Shown: positions 8,272 to 16,732 of the stretch, in pieces
Numbering within the stretch: position 1 is the first letter of the stretch
Layout: each line of letters begins with the position of its first letter
From: Phenylobacterium haematophilum
Lineage (GTDB): Bacteria; Pseudomonadota; Alphaproteobacteria; Caulobacterales; Caulobacteraceae
Direction of reading: 5' to 3'
Assembly (NCBI RefSeq): GCF_014196295.1
Contig: NZ_JACIDK010000004.1
Location: 1 to 64,000 of the forward strand
Length of the DNA stretch: 64,000 nt
Made by a program: the position numbers and the translations under genes
The notes under the pieces: generated by a model
Told to the model about the DNA's origin: nothing
The model's input: the letters and a program-made list of their open reading frames with translations, nothing else
The model's database searches: none

Positions 8272-9444
8272 TTAGAGTCGCTCGACGATGGTGACGTTCG
8301 CCATACCACCGCCCTCGCACATCGTCTGCAGGCCGTAACGGCCGCCGCGCTGTTCCAGAGCGTTCAGCAGGGTCGCCATCAGCTTGGTGCCCGAGGCGCC
8401 CAGCGGGTGGCCCAGAGCGATCGCGCCGCCGTTGACGTTGATCTTGTCGCGCGCGACTCCCAGCTGCTTCATGTAGGCCACCGGCACCGAGCCGAAGGCT
8501 TCGTTGACTTCGAACAGGTCGATGTCGTCGACGCTCATGCCCGCGCGCTTAAGGGCGCGTTCCGAGGCCGGCAGCGGCGCTTCCAGCATGATCACCGGGT
8601 CGTGGCCCAGCAGCGACAGGTGGTGGATGCGGGCCAGCGGCTTCACGCCCAGTTCCTTCAGGCCCTTTTCCGACACGACCATCACCGCCGAGGCGCCGTC
8701 GCAGATCTGGCTGGACGAGGCCGCGGTCAGCGCCCCGCCTTCGGCGAGCAGCTTCACGCCGCGGATGCCGTCCAGGCTGGCGTCGAAGCGGATGCCTTCA
8801 TCGACGGTGTGGAGGGTCTTGTTGCCCTCGGGGTCAACGACTTCAACGCCGACGATCTCGTTCTTGAAGTTGCCGGCCTGGGTGGCGGCGATCGCCCGCT
8901 GGTGGGATTCGTAGCTGTACTGGTCGATCTCTTCCTTGGTCAGCCCGTACTTCTTGGCGACCATCTCGGCGCCCATGAACTGGCTGAACTGGATGTTCGG
9001 ATAACGCTCCTTCATCCGCGGGCTCATGTAGTTGCCAAAGCCGTTCTGAGCCGGCAGCGCGGCCGACAGGCCCATCGGCACGCGGGTCATGCTTTCCACG
9101 CCCGCGGCGATCACCACGTCCATGGTGCCGCTCATCACCGCCTGTGCGGCGAACTGCAGGGCCTGTTGCGACGAGCCGCACTGGCGGTCGACGCTGGTCG
9201 CGGGCACGCTTTCCGGCAGTTTCGAAGCCAACACCGCATTGCGCGCGACATTGATCGCCTGCTCGCCGACCTGACCGACGCAGCCCATGACCACGTCTTC
9301 CACAAGAGCCGGATCGGCGCCGGTGCGCTCGATGATGTCGTTAAGCACCACGGCGCCCAGATCGACTGGATGCCAATCCTTCAGCTTGCCGCCCTTGCGT
9401 CCGCCGGCCGTCCGCGTCGCTGCGACGATGTAGGCTTCGCCCAT
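8272..9444 (-). CDS. Acetyl-CoA C-acyltransferase (thiolase)
   Basis: A 390-residue thiolase that cleaves 3-ketoacyl-CoA with CoA, or condenses two acyl-CoAs. The nucleophilic Cys89 lies in VDRQCGSSQQAL, the catalytic His346 in GGAIALGHPLGASG, and the second Cys376 in MCEGGGMANVTIVERL near the end. The start at ATG 9444 gives MGEAYIVAATRTAGG, the usual family N-terminus, with GGGAGCGG eight bases upstream; longer upstream readings are not family-like. Sequence style fits the broad acyl-CoA thiolases used in lipid or sterol beta-oxidation rather than PhaA, but chain-length specificity cannot be read. The SDR gene follows on the same strand. Confidence 0.94.
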   Translation of the reverse strand: MGEAYIVAATRTAGGRKGGKLKDWHPVDLGAVVLNDIIERTGADPALVEDVVMGCVGQVGEQAINVARNAVLASKLPESVPATSVDRQCGSSQQALQFAAQAVMSGTMDVVIAAGVESMTRVPMGLSAALPAQNGFGNYMSPRMKERYPNIQFSQFMGAEMVAKKYGLTKEEIDQYSYESHQRAIAATQAGNFKNEIVGVEVVDPEGNKTLHTVDEGIRFDASLDGIRGVKLLAEGGALTAASSSQICDGASAVMVVSEKGLKELGVKPLARIHHLSLLGHDPVIMLEAPLPASERALKRAGMSVDDIDLFEVNEAFGSVPVAYMKQLGVARDKINVNGGAIALGHPLGASGTKLMATLLNALEQRGGRYGLQTMCEGGGMANVTIVERL

Positions 9445-9581
9445 TGTTCCGCTCCCGATAAATGCGCGTCCGCCGCGCGTCGGGGAGTCATTTAGGAGCG
9501 CGACGTCACGTAAGCCAATGGGGTTTACGCGCACCGGCCGGCGGCGTTTTCGTGCTAGCTTCGCTCGAAAAGGGAGGCCGC

Positions 9582-10160
9582 ATGTATCATTCGGGCCAGC
9601 GCGGGCTGCAGGCCGAGTTCGAGAGCGAGGCCCTCGCCGACCGGCTCTACGAGCGGCTGCGCCACGACCGCTTCACCGACGCCGACAAGGCCTTCATCGA
9701 GGGGCTGCCGTTCTTCTTCCTGGCCACGGCCGACGCGGAAGGACGTCCCGACTGTTCCTACAAGGGCGGCGATCCCGGCTTCGTCCGTATCCTCGCGCCC
9801 GACCGGCTGGTGTTTCCCGACTACGACGGCAATGGCATGTTCCGCAGCCTCGGCAACGTCGAGGTCAATCCGCACGTCGGCCTGCTCTTCCTGAGCGTCG
9901 GCGCCAAGCCCGCCCGGCTGCGGGTCAACGGCGCGGCCCGGGTGCTGCGCAACGATCCGCAGATGACGCAGTGGCCGGGCGCCCAACTGCTGGTCGAGGT
10001 GACGCCCAGCGACATCTTCCCAAACTGTCCGCGCTACATTCCCGAGCTGGCGCAGAAGGCCCCCTCGACCTACGTGCCCCAGGCCGAGACGCCGCCGGTC
10101 GAACCGGCGTGGAAGAGCTTTTCGATCTTCAGCGACGTGGTTCCGCCGCGTCGCGCCTGA
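9582..10160 (+). CDS. Pyridoxamine 5'-phosphate oxidase-like flavin-binding protein
   Basis: A 192-residue protein of the split-barrel FMN-binding fold. It shows FIEGLPFFFLATADAEGRPD, SYKGGDPGFV, FPDYDGNGMFRSLGNV and NPHVGLLFL, all typical of the PNPOx-like putative oxidase family. ATG at 9582 is preceded by a strong AGGGAGG at 9571-9577; an upstream in-frame extension exists but lacks that site. The residues for vitamin B6 chemistry are not evident, so it is more likely an F420- or FMN-type oxidoreductase of unknown substrate than true PdxH. It is transcribed divergently from the thiolase, 137 bases apart, and converges on the kinase-like gene at 10201. Confidence 0.85.
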   Translation: MYHSGQRGLQAEFESEALADRLYERLRHDRFTDADKAFIEGLPFFFLATADAEGRPDCSYKGGDPGFVRILAPDRLVFPDYDGNGMFRSLGNVEVNPHVGLLFLSVGAKPARLRVNGAARVLRNDPQMTQWPGAQLLVEVTPSDIFPNCPRYIPELAQKAPSTYVPQAETPPVEPAWKSFSIFSDVVPPRRA

Positions 10161-10200
10161 AGTTCTGGACCAGCGCCTCTCAGCGCGCACGCCCCTTCGT

Positions 10201-11277
10201 CTATCCGACCGCCACTCCATGATCGCATAGATGGTCGCTGGCGGCGCCGATCATCTGAAGGAACATCTCGTCGCCGCGATCGGTCTGGGTGACGATCATC
10301 GCGGCGAAGAAAGCGGTGGCGAACAAAAGGTAGGCGCCGCGGCCGTAGAGCGGTTTCAGGTCTTCCATCCCGAACCCCCGCACGCCGTTCGCCGCCAGGG
10401 TGTCGAGATAGAGCTGCAGCAGCGCCGGCTCGTGGGCGCGGCGGACGTCGGGCGCCAGCGCCCCGGCCAGGAAGTAGGCCAGATCCGTCGGGCCGCACCC
10501 ATAGGCGTAGGACTGCCAGTCCAGCACCGCCACCGGATAGCCGCCGGCCGGCGTGCCGAACATCATGTTGTCGGGCCGAAAGTCGTTGTGGGTCAGGCAG
10601 CGCGGGCCGTCCTCGGTCCGCGCGAACTGCGCAAAGCGCGGGGCCAGCCAGTCACCCACCCGGGTCCACTGCGGCTTCATCCGCGCGCCGTAGCGCATCT
10701 TGAAGCCGGCCCAGAGCGCGGAGACCATCTCCTCGTTGGCGGCGCTGGCCGGCGCGGCCTTGGAGCCCGAGACCCACGGCAACTCGTCCAGGCCCTGGTC
10801 GCCCCAATGCGAGGCGTGCAGCCGCGCCGCCTGCTCGACCACCAGCCGCGCCTGCTCCAGGCTGACGCCGGTCAGCTGGTCGCCCTGCACCGCCGGGGCC
10901 AGGTCCTCCATCATCAGCACGAAGTTGCTGGTCGCCTCGTCGACGTCGGTGAAGTAGCAGCGCGGCGTCTGCACCAGGGCCGTGGGCGCGAGCTGCTGGT
11001 AGAAGCGGACCTCGCGCACGTAGTTGCCCAGCATTATCCCTGTGGCCCGGCTCTCGGCGCCGGCGGCCGGGAATTTGCCGACGATCGCGGCGGGCGCGTC
11101 GTCGCCGCCGCGGTCATAGGTCAGCCGAAAGCGGACGCTGTCGCCGATCTGGCCGGTGCCGACCGGTTTGGCCTCGAAGCTGCGGACCGAGGCGTCGACG
11201 CCGCCGGCGGCCAGCACGGCCGAGAGCCAGGCCGCGTCGATCTCGCCCGGCTCGCGGATGTCGGGACGAGCGCTCAT
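10201..11277 (-). CDS. Aminoglycoside phosphotransferase/EcKinase-like protein
   Basis: A 358-residue protein with a protein-kinase-like fold. The catalytic loop is LTHNDFRPDNMM (Brenner HxDxxxxN) and the metal-binding Asp lies in VAVLDWQSYAYGCGPTDLAYF. The N-lobe contains AAIVGKFP, where the lysine would contact ATP. This group (EcKinase/CHK-like, DUF227 type) is common next to acyl-CoA and monooxygenase genes in environmental bacteria, and substrates are mostly unknown; antibiotic resistance should not be assumed. ATG at 11277 overlaps the SnoaL-like gene by 4 bases. With that gene and the FAD enzyme it forms a compact three-gene operon. Confidence 0.9.
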   Translation of the reverse strand: MSARPDIREPGEIDAAWLSAVLAAGGVDASVRSFEAKPVGTGQIGDSVRFRLTYDRGGDDAPAAIVGKFPAAGAESRATGIMLGNYVREVRFYQQLAPTALVQTPRCYFTDVDEATSNFVLMMEDLAPAVQGDQLTGVSLEQARLVVEQAARLHASHWGDQGLDELPWVSGSKAAPASAANEEMVSALWAGFKMRYGARMKPQWTRVGDWLAPRFAQFARTEDGPRCLTHNDFRPDNMMFGTPAGGYPVAVLDWQSYAYGCGPTDLAYFLAGALAPDVRRAHEPALLQLYLDTLAANGVRGFGMEDLKPLYGRGAYLLFATAFFAAMIVTQTDRGDEMFLQMIGAASDHLCDHGVAVG

Positions 11278-11618
11278 GCCGGCAGCTGGTGCACATAGAC
11301 CTCGTTCAGCGTGATCTTGTCGCCGTCGAGGATCACCAGGTCGAAGCCGCGCATCCGCCCGCCGCCGGCGATGTCGCAATACCAGCGGCCGCAAAACCCG
11401 CCGGGGATCGGCCAGGTCTCGTCGGGCGTGTAGGTCATGGCCGGGGTCGCCGCGAACAGCCCGGTCAGATAGGCGCGCAAGGCCGCCTGCCCCGTCAGTC
11501 CGCCGGCCGTCTGCGGATCCTTGTAGACGACGTCCTGCGCGTAGAAGCCGCACAGGGCGTCGACATCCTTGGCGGTCCAGGCCGCCAGCCAGCGGGCGTT
11601 GTAGTCGGCGATGTCCAC
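11274..11618 (-). CDS. SnoaL-like/NTF2-fold protein
   Basis: A 114-residue small alpha+beta barrel protein. It reads WLAAWTAKDVDALCGFYAQDVVYKDP..., the common NTF2/SnoaL opening, and ends with GFDLVILDGDKI and LNEVYVHQ. Members act as polyketide cyclases, isomerases, hydrolases or ligand binders. It starts at GTG 11618, directly abutting the stop of the FAD-monooxygenase gene (11619), and overlaps the kinase gene by 4 bases, so the three are translationally coupled. A role in processing the monooxygenase product is an inference. Confidence 0.85.
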   Translation of the reverse strand: MDIADYNARWLAAWTAKDVDALCGFYAQDVVYKDPQTAGGLTGQAALRAYLTGLFAATPAMTYTPDETWPIPGGFCGRWYCDIAGGGRMRGFDLVILDGDKITLNEVYVHQLPA

Positions 11619-12851
11619 TCAGTCCTCCAGCACGCGGGCGCGGTGCGCCTCAGTGAAAATCTCGGCCGGCGCGGCCTCCGGCCCGGCCATCACCGCCAAG
11701 CTGTGCATCTTCAGGCTGGGATCGGCTGCGGCGCGCTCGAAATGGCGGCGGCGGCGCGCCCGGGCTTCTTCGCCGAACTCCATGTCGATGGCCGCCTGGA
11801 GCTTGGCGGCGAAGCGCAGCCGGCGCATGCGCTCGGCGCGTTCGGTCCCGTACGGTTCGAAATCGAGCTGCTCCCAGTTGTCGGTCGCCTTCAGCAGCTC
11901 GGAGACGATCCGAACGTCGCGATAGGTGATCGACAGCCCCAGGCCGATGATCGGGTCGTTCCAGCCGGCCGCGTCGCCGACCAGCACCACGCCCTGGCGA
12001 TAGGGCTCGTCGGTCCAGCTGTCGGCGTTGACGTAGGAAAACAGCGGCCCGGCCGGCGCGCCCGCGGTCAGGCAGCGGTTGGCCGGGCTGCAGCCAAGAT
12101 CGAAGGCGTCGAGGAATCGGCGCGCGCCGTCGGGCCCCTTGAACCGCTGCGCCTGATCCAGCGCATACCCGCCATAGACCCGCACCATCCCGCCGCCCTG
12201 CGGGAAGGCCAGGAACCCGAAATCGCCTTCGGTGCCGATCGCCTGCAGCTGCGGGTCCCAGCCCAGCACGTCCTTGACCAGCAAGCCCCCGAACCAGTGA
12301 TGGGGCTTGTCCTGGTTGATCGCGATCCCCACCGCCTGGCGCACCTGCGAGGCGCGCCCGTCGGCGCCGACCAGCAGCCGGGCCGTGGCTTCATGCACCT
12401 GGCCGTCGTGTTCGTAGACGACGCGCGGCCTTCCTCCCGGCTCCACCGCCCCCACGATCACTCCGCGCAGGGCCGTCGCCCCCGCCGCCTTGGCCGCATC
12501 GAACAGCGTCTGGCAGTGCAGCGGGTGGCGCAGGCAGAGCGGCCCCGGAACGCCTTCCCGGAAGATGCTAAGCGGCAGGGCCCTGGCCTCGGCGGCGCTG
12601 GGATCGATCGACTCATCGAAGGTGACGTGACGGGTGATGTGATGACCGCCGGCGTCCAACAGCAGGTCGTAGAGACCGAGCCGATGCACCTCGGCCACGC
12701 CCCAGGGCGCGATCCATTCGCCGCGGACCTTGTCCTCGTACACCTCGCTCTGCTCGAGCAGCAGCACCGAGCGCCCGGCCTCGGCCATGACGGCCGCCAG
12801 CGCCGACCCGCCGATGCCGCCGCCGACGACGATGAGATCGTAAGACTGCAT
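11619..12851 (-). CDS. FAD-dependent monooxygenase/oxidoreductase
   Basis: A 410-residue flavoprotein of the PHBH/UbiH-geranylgeranyl reductase group. The N-terminal dinucleotide-binding loop is YDLIVVGGGIGGSALAA, the second FAD motif is LLVGADGRASQVRQ, and the GD motif is VVLVGDAAGWNDPIIGLGL. There is no N-terminal signal. The start at ATG 12851 places the Rossmann strand directly at the N-terminus with GGGAG upstream; a 12-residue longer form is possible. It would hydroxylate or oxidise an aromatic or isoprenoid-like substrate with NAD(P)H and O2. It leads an operon with SnoaL-like and kinase-like genes. An inverted repeat upstream (12919-12933) may bind a regulator. Confidence 0.9.
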   Translation of the reverse strand: MQSYDLIVVGGGIGGSALAAVMAEAGRSVLLLEQSEVYEDKVRGEWIAPWGVAEVHRLGLYDLLLDAGGHHITRHVTFDESIDPSAAEARALPLSIFREGVPGPLCLRHPLHCQTLFDAAKAAGATALRGVIVGAVEPGGRPRVVYEHDGQVHEATARLLVGADGRASQVRQAVGIAINQDKPHHWFGGLLVKDVLGWDPQLQAIGTEGDFGFLAFPQGGGMVRVYGGYALDQAQRFKGPDGARRFLDAFDLGCSPANRCLTAGAPAGPLFSYVNADSWTDEPYRQGVVLVGDAAGWNDPIIGLGLSITYRDVRIVSELLKATDNWEQLDFEPYGTERAERMRRLRFAAKLQAAIDMEFGEEARARRRRHFERAAADPSLKMHSLAVMAGPEAAPAEIFTEAHRARVLED

Positions 12852-12918
12852 GTCGGGGCGCTCCCGTACCCACGTTCTTGCCCGCAAGTACGCGCCCGCC
12901 CGGCGCTCCGTGTCCAGA

Positions 12919-12933
12919 CTGACGTCCCGTCAG
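12919..12933. promoter_or_regulatory. Inverted repeat upstream of the FAD-monooxygenase operon
   Basis: CTGACG and CGTCAG arms, perfectly complementary, flank a 3-base centre, about 70 bases before the monooxygenase start. The form is like TetR-family operators. It sits between the methyltransferase end and the operon start. No TetR gene is in the window. Confidence 0.4.
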
Positions 12934-12940
12934 CCGCCAG

Positions 12941-13609
12941 TCAGGCCGTTGCGACCCAGCCGCGGAAGCTGAAGCCGGCATAGAACAGCTCGACGTCGCT
13001 GAACCCCGCTTCTTCCAGCAGCGCCGTATCGCGCTCGGGCGACAGCGTCGGCAGTTGCTCGTCTATCGCCCTGATCGCGCGCTCGGCGTCGGGCGCAGGC
13101 ACGCCCGACGAGACGGCGAAGGCGGCGTAGCGCTTCAGCCAAGTCGCCTTGTGGGCGCCTTGCGGAAAGCTGTGGTGCGCGACGACCAGGCGCGCGCCGG
13201 GCGTTAGACGGCGATGGATCTGCGACAGCGTCCGGCGCCGCTCGTCCTCTGGAATGAAGTGCAGGGTCAGCAGGCAGGCTGCGCCGTCGAACGGCCCTGT
13301 CGGCGCATCGTCGATGTAACCCTGGTGCAGCCGAGCCCGCGCGGCGAACGGCCCCAAGGTCTGCGCCGCCAGCTTCAGCATCTCCGCCGACGGGTCGACG
13401 CCGTCGAAGCTCCAGCCGGCGTAGCGCTCGGAAAACGCCTTCAGCTCCAGGCCGCCGCCTGCCCCCAGCACCAGAATGCGGGCGTCGGCGGGCGCGCGCT
13501 CGGCCAGCAGCAGGCCGGCCATGCGTTGCAGGTCGAGGAAGCCGGGCACCAGCCTCAGCGGGCCCTCGGCATAGCGCGCGACGGCTTCGGGATCGGAAAA
13601 GGCGGACAT
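12941..13609 (-). CDS. Class I SAM-dependent methyltransferase
   Basis: A 222-residue cytoplasmic methyltransferase. Motif I is ILVLGAGGGLELKAF, the acidic strand-2 end is FDGVDPS, motif II region is FDGAACLLTLHFIPEDERR, and motif III follows with RRLTPGARLVVAHHSF. The pattern fits the methyltransferase-25/Tehb-like small-molecule class. A strong AAGGAG lies 6 bases before ATG 13609. A clear promoter with an operator-like repeat in its spacer lies upstream (13643-13671), so it appears to be its own regulated transcription unit. Substrate is unknown; sterol, quinone or toxic small molecules are all possible. Confidence 0.9.
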   Translation of the reverse strand: MSAFSDPEAVARYAEGPLRLVPGFLDLQRMAGLLLAERAPADARILVLGAGGGLELKAFSERYAGWSFDGVDPSAEMLKLAAQTLGPFAARARLHQGYIDDAPTGPFDGAACLLTLHFIPEDERRRTLSQIHRRLTPGARLVVAHHSFPQGAHKATWLKRYAAFAVSSGVPAPDAERAIRAIDEQLPTLSPERDTALLEEAGFSDVELFYAGFSFRGWVATA

Positions 13610-13642
13610 GGCGCTCCTTCGGGTTGTTAGACCCGCGGAGCC

Positions 13643-13671
13643 TATATCGTAACTATCGAGATTACATGCAA
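13643..13671 (-). promoter_or_regulatory. Promoter with an operator-like repeat filling its spacer
   Basis: On the minus strand the -35 element is TTGCAT (13671-13666) and the -10 element GATATA (13648-13643), exactly 17 bp apart. The spacer is GTAA-N9-TTAC, an imperfect inverted repeat occupying the whole gap (13649-13665). Regulators of the TetR, MarR or MerR kinds often bind there. It would drive the methyltransferase gene starting at 13609. Confidence 0.5.
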
Positions 13672-13675
13672 CCTA

Positions 13676-14587
13676 TCAGGCCGGCAGCAGCGTCCCCGGC
13701 TGGCCGGCGTCCAGCTTGAAGGTCACCGGCAGCATCCGCTCGTGCGGGGTCTGCAGCTTCAGGGCCTTGGCGGCGCGCGCCACGGCGACCTTGCCCAGGC
13801 CGACCGGCGTGAAGCCGTCCTGCACCCGCGGCCGCGCGCCCAGCCGGCGGCGCATGACGCCGTTGGCGTAGATCACGTTGGCGCGCATCAGCGCCTGCGG
13901 GGTCATGAACTCGATCGACAGCGAGACGTTCAGCATCGGGCCGTTCTCGATCCGGTGCGGCGCGTTCTGGGCCCAGGTGACCATGGTCCCGGGGGTCAGG
14001 TCATAGGCCTGCGCGCCAGCGTCCCAGGCGGGATCGAAGGTAAACTGCTCGGCGGTTTCCTTCAGGACGATGCGCTCCAGCACCTCCTGGCCGACATAAG
14101 GGTCGGCGACCGGATAGACCCAGACCTTCTTCCGCCCGCGCAGCTGCCACAGCGACACCAGCGGCACGTCGAGATGGTAGAACACCTGCGCATTGGCCGA
14201 GGAGATCAGCATCCCCAGGTCGCGCTTCATGGTCCGTACGCCGGTTTGCGTCTGCTTCTCGGCGAAGATCTCTTCGCCCAGCGCCGCGTATTCCGGCAGG
14301 TACTCGTTGGTCGCCCGCAGGTTCAGCCAGATGCGCCCGGCCTGCGCCGCCTCCAGCAGCTTCGAGCCGCTCAAGCCCCCGGCCGAGCCCTTGCGCCAGG
14401 TGGTCCAGGCCACCGGGTCCTCGCCCATGGTGAAGACGCCCAGCTTCTCGCGCGGATAGCGGTCGAGCAGTTCCTCCAGGCCGGCATCGTCGAACATCGG
14501 CCGCTCGTGCAGGCCGTGCTGGAAGACCAGGTTCTGTTTGGTGAAGCTGCGCGCCTTGTCGGGCGTCCAGTCGCGAATAATGCTCAT
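13676..14587 (-). CDS. JmjC-like cupin (Cupin_8) protein
   Basis: A 303-residue protein with a JmjC-like double-stranded beta-helix. The likely iron ligands are His and Asp in FYHLDVPLVSLWQLRG and the distal His in NAPHRIENG. KKVWVYPV between them is typical of the cupin_8/JmjC hydroxylase group. Such enzymes use Fe(II) and 2-oxoglutarate to hydroxylate proteins or small molecules; activity here is inferred. ATG 14587 overlaps the GT2 gene's stop region by 4 bases, and the GNAT gene precedes both, so the three form an operon. The pairing with a glycosyltransferase suggests modification of a surface or secreted product. Confidence 0.8.
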   Translation of the reverse strand: MSIIRDWTPDKARSFTKQNLVFQHGLHERPMFDDAGLEELLDRYPREKLGVFTMGEDPVAWTTWRKGSAGGLSGSKLLEAAQAGRIWLNLRATNEYLPEYAALGEEIFAEKQTQTGVRTMKRDLGMLISSANAQVFYHLDVPLVSLWQLRGRKKVWVYPVADPYVGQEVLERIVLKETAEQFTFDPAWDAGAQAYDLTPGTMVTWAQNAPHRIENGPMLNVSLSIEFMTPQALMRANVIYANGVMRRRLGARPRVQDGFTPVGLGKVAVARAAKALKLQTPHERMLPVTFKLDAGQPGTLLPA

Positions 14588-15516
14588 GCCCCTGCCCTCA
14601 ACCCGTAGAACTGGATCTTGAACGGCCCCCACCAGAGGGTCTTGCCCAGGCCGCGCGCGGCCCGATCCAGGGTGAATGCGAAGTCCGGCGCCCGGACCAG
14701 CCACTTGCAGCCGGCCAGCAGCCCGAACACCCCGGCCTGCACCAGGCCTTGCGTCATCCATCTGGCCAGGCCCACGCGGTCCGGCGGGCTGGCGGCGGCG
14801 CAGGCGGCCGACGGCCCCTGGCCGTAGGCGAAGGCGCGTGGGATCGTGTAGCGCAGCGTCAGGCGCGAGGGGACCGGATCTTCCCAGACCCAGGCCGCCG
14901 GCTCCCAGGCGAAGACGGCGCCCGCCGTCTGCATCTGGCCGAACAGCAGGTCGTCCTCGCCGCCGATGTGGTTGCGGATCGGCGAGAACGGACGCTTAGG
15001 GTCCGGCAGCGCCGCGCGGCGGATCAGGCTGTCGCCGCAGCCGTAGTAGTGGTCGAGCAACCCGGCCTGCGCCGGTCCCTCGCGGGAGAAGAAGCGCTCG
15101 AGATAGCTGCGGTGGCGTGTCACGCTGTCCGGCGCGCGGCCGCGCACGGGGCCGAACACCACGTCGGCGGCGAACCGCTGCTGGGCGGCCAGCAGCGCCG
15201 CCAGCCAGCCCTCCGGCGCCTCCTCGTCGTCGTCGAGAAAGGCGATGAAGTCGCCGCTCGCCTGCTCCAGCGCCGCATTGCGGGCGTTGGCTACGCCCGG
15301 CTCCGGCTCGTGGACATAGATCACCGGGAACGGCGCCTCGGCGGCGAGGGCCGTGGTCAGCGGCTGGGCTGAGGGTGTCTGGTCGTTGTCGACGACGACC
15401 AATTCAATTCCTGCAAAATCGACGCCTAGCTGGCGAAACGTCGAGCGCGCGGCGACGCCCAGACCGTCGAGACGACGTTGGGTCGGGATCACCAGGCTGA
15501 CGCGCGGCGCGTCCAT
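14584..15516 (-). CDS. Family 2 glycosyltransferase
   Basis: A 310-residue GT-A fold glycosyltransferase. The nucleotide-sugar site begins SLVIPTQRR, the VVDND strand follows, then the GVANARNAAL helix and the metal-binding DxD in FIAFLDDDEE. Acceptor-side residues include GGEDDLLFGQMQTAG, an ED-type motif with the presumed catalytic base. The C-terminal part (GLARWMTQGLVQAGVFGLLAG) is hydrophobic and may contact the membrane. It starts at ATG 15516, four bases after the GNAT stop. Sugar and acceptor are unknown; the linked CelD-like GNAT points to polysaccharide or glycoconjugate assembly. Confidence 0.9.
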   Translation of the reverse strand: MDAPRVSLVIPTQRRLDGLGVAARSTFRQLGVDFAGIELVVVDNDQTPSAQPLTTALAAEAPFPVIYVHEPEPGVANARNAALEQASGDFIAFLDDDEEAPEGWLAALLAAQQRFAADVVFGPVRGRAPDSVTRHRSYLERFFSREGPAQAGLLDHYYGCGDSLIRRAALPDPKRPFSPIRNHIGGEDDLLFGQMQTAGAVFAWEPAAWVWEDPVPSRLTLRYTIPRAFAYGQGPSAACAAASPPDRVGLARWMTQGLVQAGVFGLLAGCKWLVRAPDFAFTLDRAARGLGKTLWWGPFKIQFYGLRAGA

Positions 15517-15520
15517 CGGT

Positions 15521-16675
15521 TCAGGCCGCCTCCGCCGAGGACGCGCCGGGACGCAGGGCTCGGGCGGCGATGGCGCCGGCGAGACCCTTGGCCCGGCCCG
15601 AGAACGACAGTTCGGTCGTGGCGATCATGTCGAGGCGCCGGCGCAGGCGCCCGACCGGGCCGTTGCGGTGCGCCCCGGCAAGCGTCCAGGCCCGTTCCGA
15701 GGCGTCGGCAGCCCGACCGCGCGGCCCGGCGGCGGCCATCAGCCCTTCGCCGATCTGCTTGGTCTTCAGCGCATAGGGCCGCTTGTAGTGGTCGTGGCCG
15801 GGGCCGAGGTCGTAGGTCTTCAGCCCCAACCCCGGCATGGCGGCGATCGCCCGCAGCAGGAACAGCTGGCCCGGCGACCAGGCGCCCATCTCCGGATCGG
15901 TCGAGGCGATCCACGGGTGATAGACCTCGCCCACCCGTACGCCGATGTGGCCGGCCAGCAGCTTGTCGCCGCAGTAAAGGTTGATCATCAGCCCCTGGAA
16001 ATGGCCCTCGCGCATGTCGAGGAACGAGGCTAGCAGGTCGCGGGTCCAGTCGGGGGCCAGGAAGTCGTGCGCTCCGGTGCGCAGCAGCTGCTCCCGCTTC
16101 CAGGCCAGCAGCTGGTCGAAGGCGGTGCGGTCGTGGTCCGGCGCCCGCAGGGTCAGGGCGCCGACCTCGCGGTCCAGCTTGCCGTCCAGCCGGCGGTAGT
16201 TCTTGAAGCGCTTGGCGCTCGCCGCGCGCAGGGTCTCCAGATAGGCCTCGGCCGAGCGGTCCAGCTCGATCACATAGGCCTCGTTCGTGCCGGCGACCGC
16301 CGGGGCGAAGTCGCCGTCCGGGTCGACCAGCCCGGTGAACCTGAATGCCGACAGGCCGAACTCGGCCAGGTCCTGGCGCACGTCCAGCGGCCGGTCCGCG
16401 ACCAACCCGTGATAGTCCGAAAGCGGCGCGCCGATGGGGCGGGCCATGCCGCCGGGCCGGTGGTGATAGGCCAAGAAGCCGATCGCCGTCTCGCCCTCAC
16501 GCCAGACGGCGACCCGCGCGTCGTCGCGCACCGCGCCGACAGCGATCGCGAAGTCGGGCCCCAGCAGGGGATTGCGGAAATGCGGGCGGGCCGCGCACAG
16601 GGCGCGCCAGGCGCCGATGTCGGCGTCCGACAGCTCAGACGGGCGAAGAACTTCCAGGCGCAGCATCTCGAACAC
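15521..16675 (-). CDS. GNAT-family acetyltransferase (CelD/BcsL-like)
   Basis: A 384-residue protein of the double-GNAT, FemAB-like CelD/BcsL group linked with cellulose and exopolysaccharide loci. It has LDRSAEAYLETLRAASAKRF (the family's N-half signature), then FDQLLAWKREQLLRTGAHDF, and the acyl-CoA half with LLAGHIGVRVGEVYHPW, SPGQLFLLRAIAAMPGLG and YDLGPGHDHYKRPYA. GTG at 16675 has GGGAGA seven bases upstream; an internal ATG at 16666 is the alternative. It heads the GNAT-GT2-JmjC operon and probably acylates a sugar or other precursor in the cytoplasm. Substrate unknown. Confidence 0.87.
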   Translation of the reverse strand: MFEMLRLEVLRPSELSDADIGAWRALCAARPHFRNPLLGPDFAIAVGAVRDDARVAVWREGETAIGFLAYHHRPGGMARPIGAPLSDYHGLVADRPLDVRQDLAEFGLSAFRFTGLVDPDGDFAPAVAGTNEAYVIELDRSAEAYLETLRAASAKRFKNYRRLDGKLDREVGALTLRAPDHDRTAFDQLLAWKREQLLRTGAHDFLAPDWTRDLLASFLDMREGHFQGLMINLYCGDKLLAGHIGVRVGEVYHPWIASTDPEMGAWSPGQLFLLRAIAAMPGLGLKTYDLGPGHDHYKRPYALKTKQIGEGLMAAAGPRGRAADASERAWTLAGAHRNGPVGRLRRRLDMIATTELSFSGRAKGLAGAIAARALRPGASSAEAA

Positions 16676-16732
16676 GGTAGCGTCTCCCGGTTAGGGAATG
16701 GTGCATCCGTGGCTGCAAGACCCGGGCCGACC

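Noticed and set aside
10201..11277. Antibiotic-resistance gene, from the aminoglycoside phosphotransferase fold
   Set aside because: The sequence belongs to the EcKinase/CHK-like group found with catabolic genes, and the operon partners are a monooxygenase and SnoaL protein.
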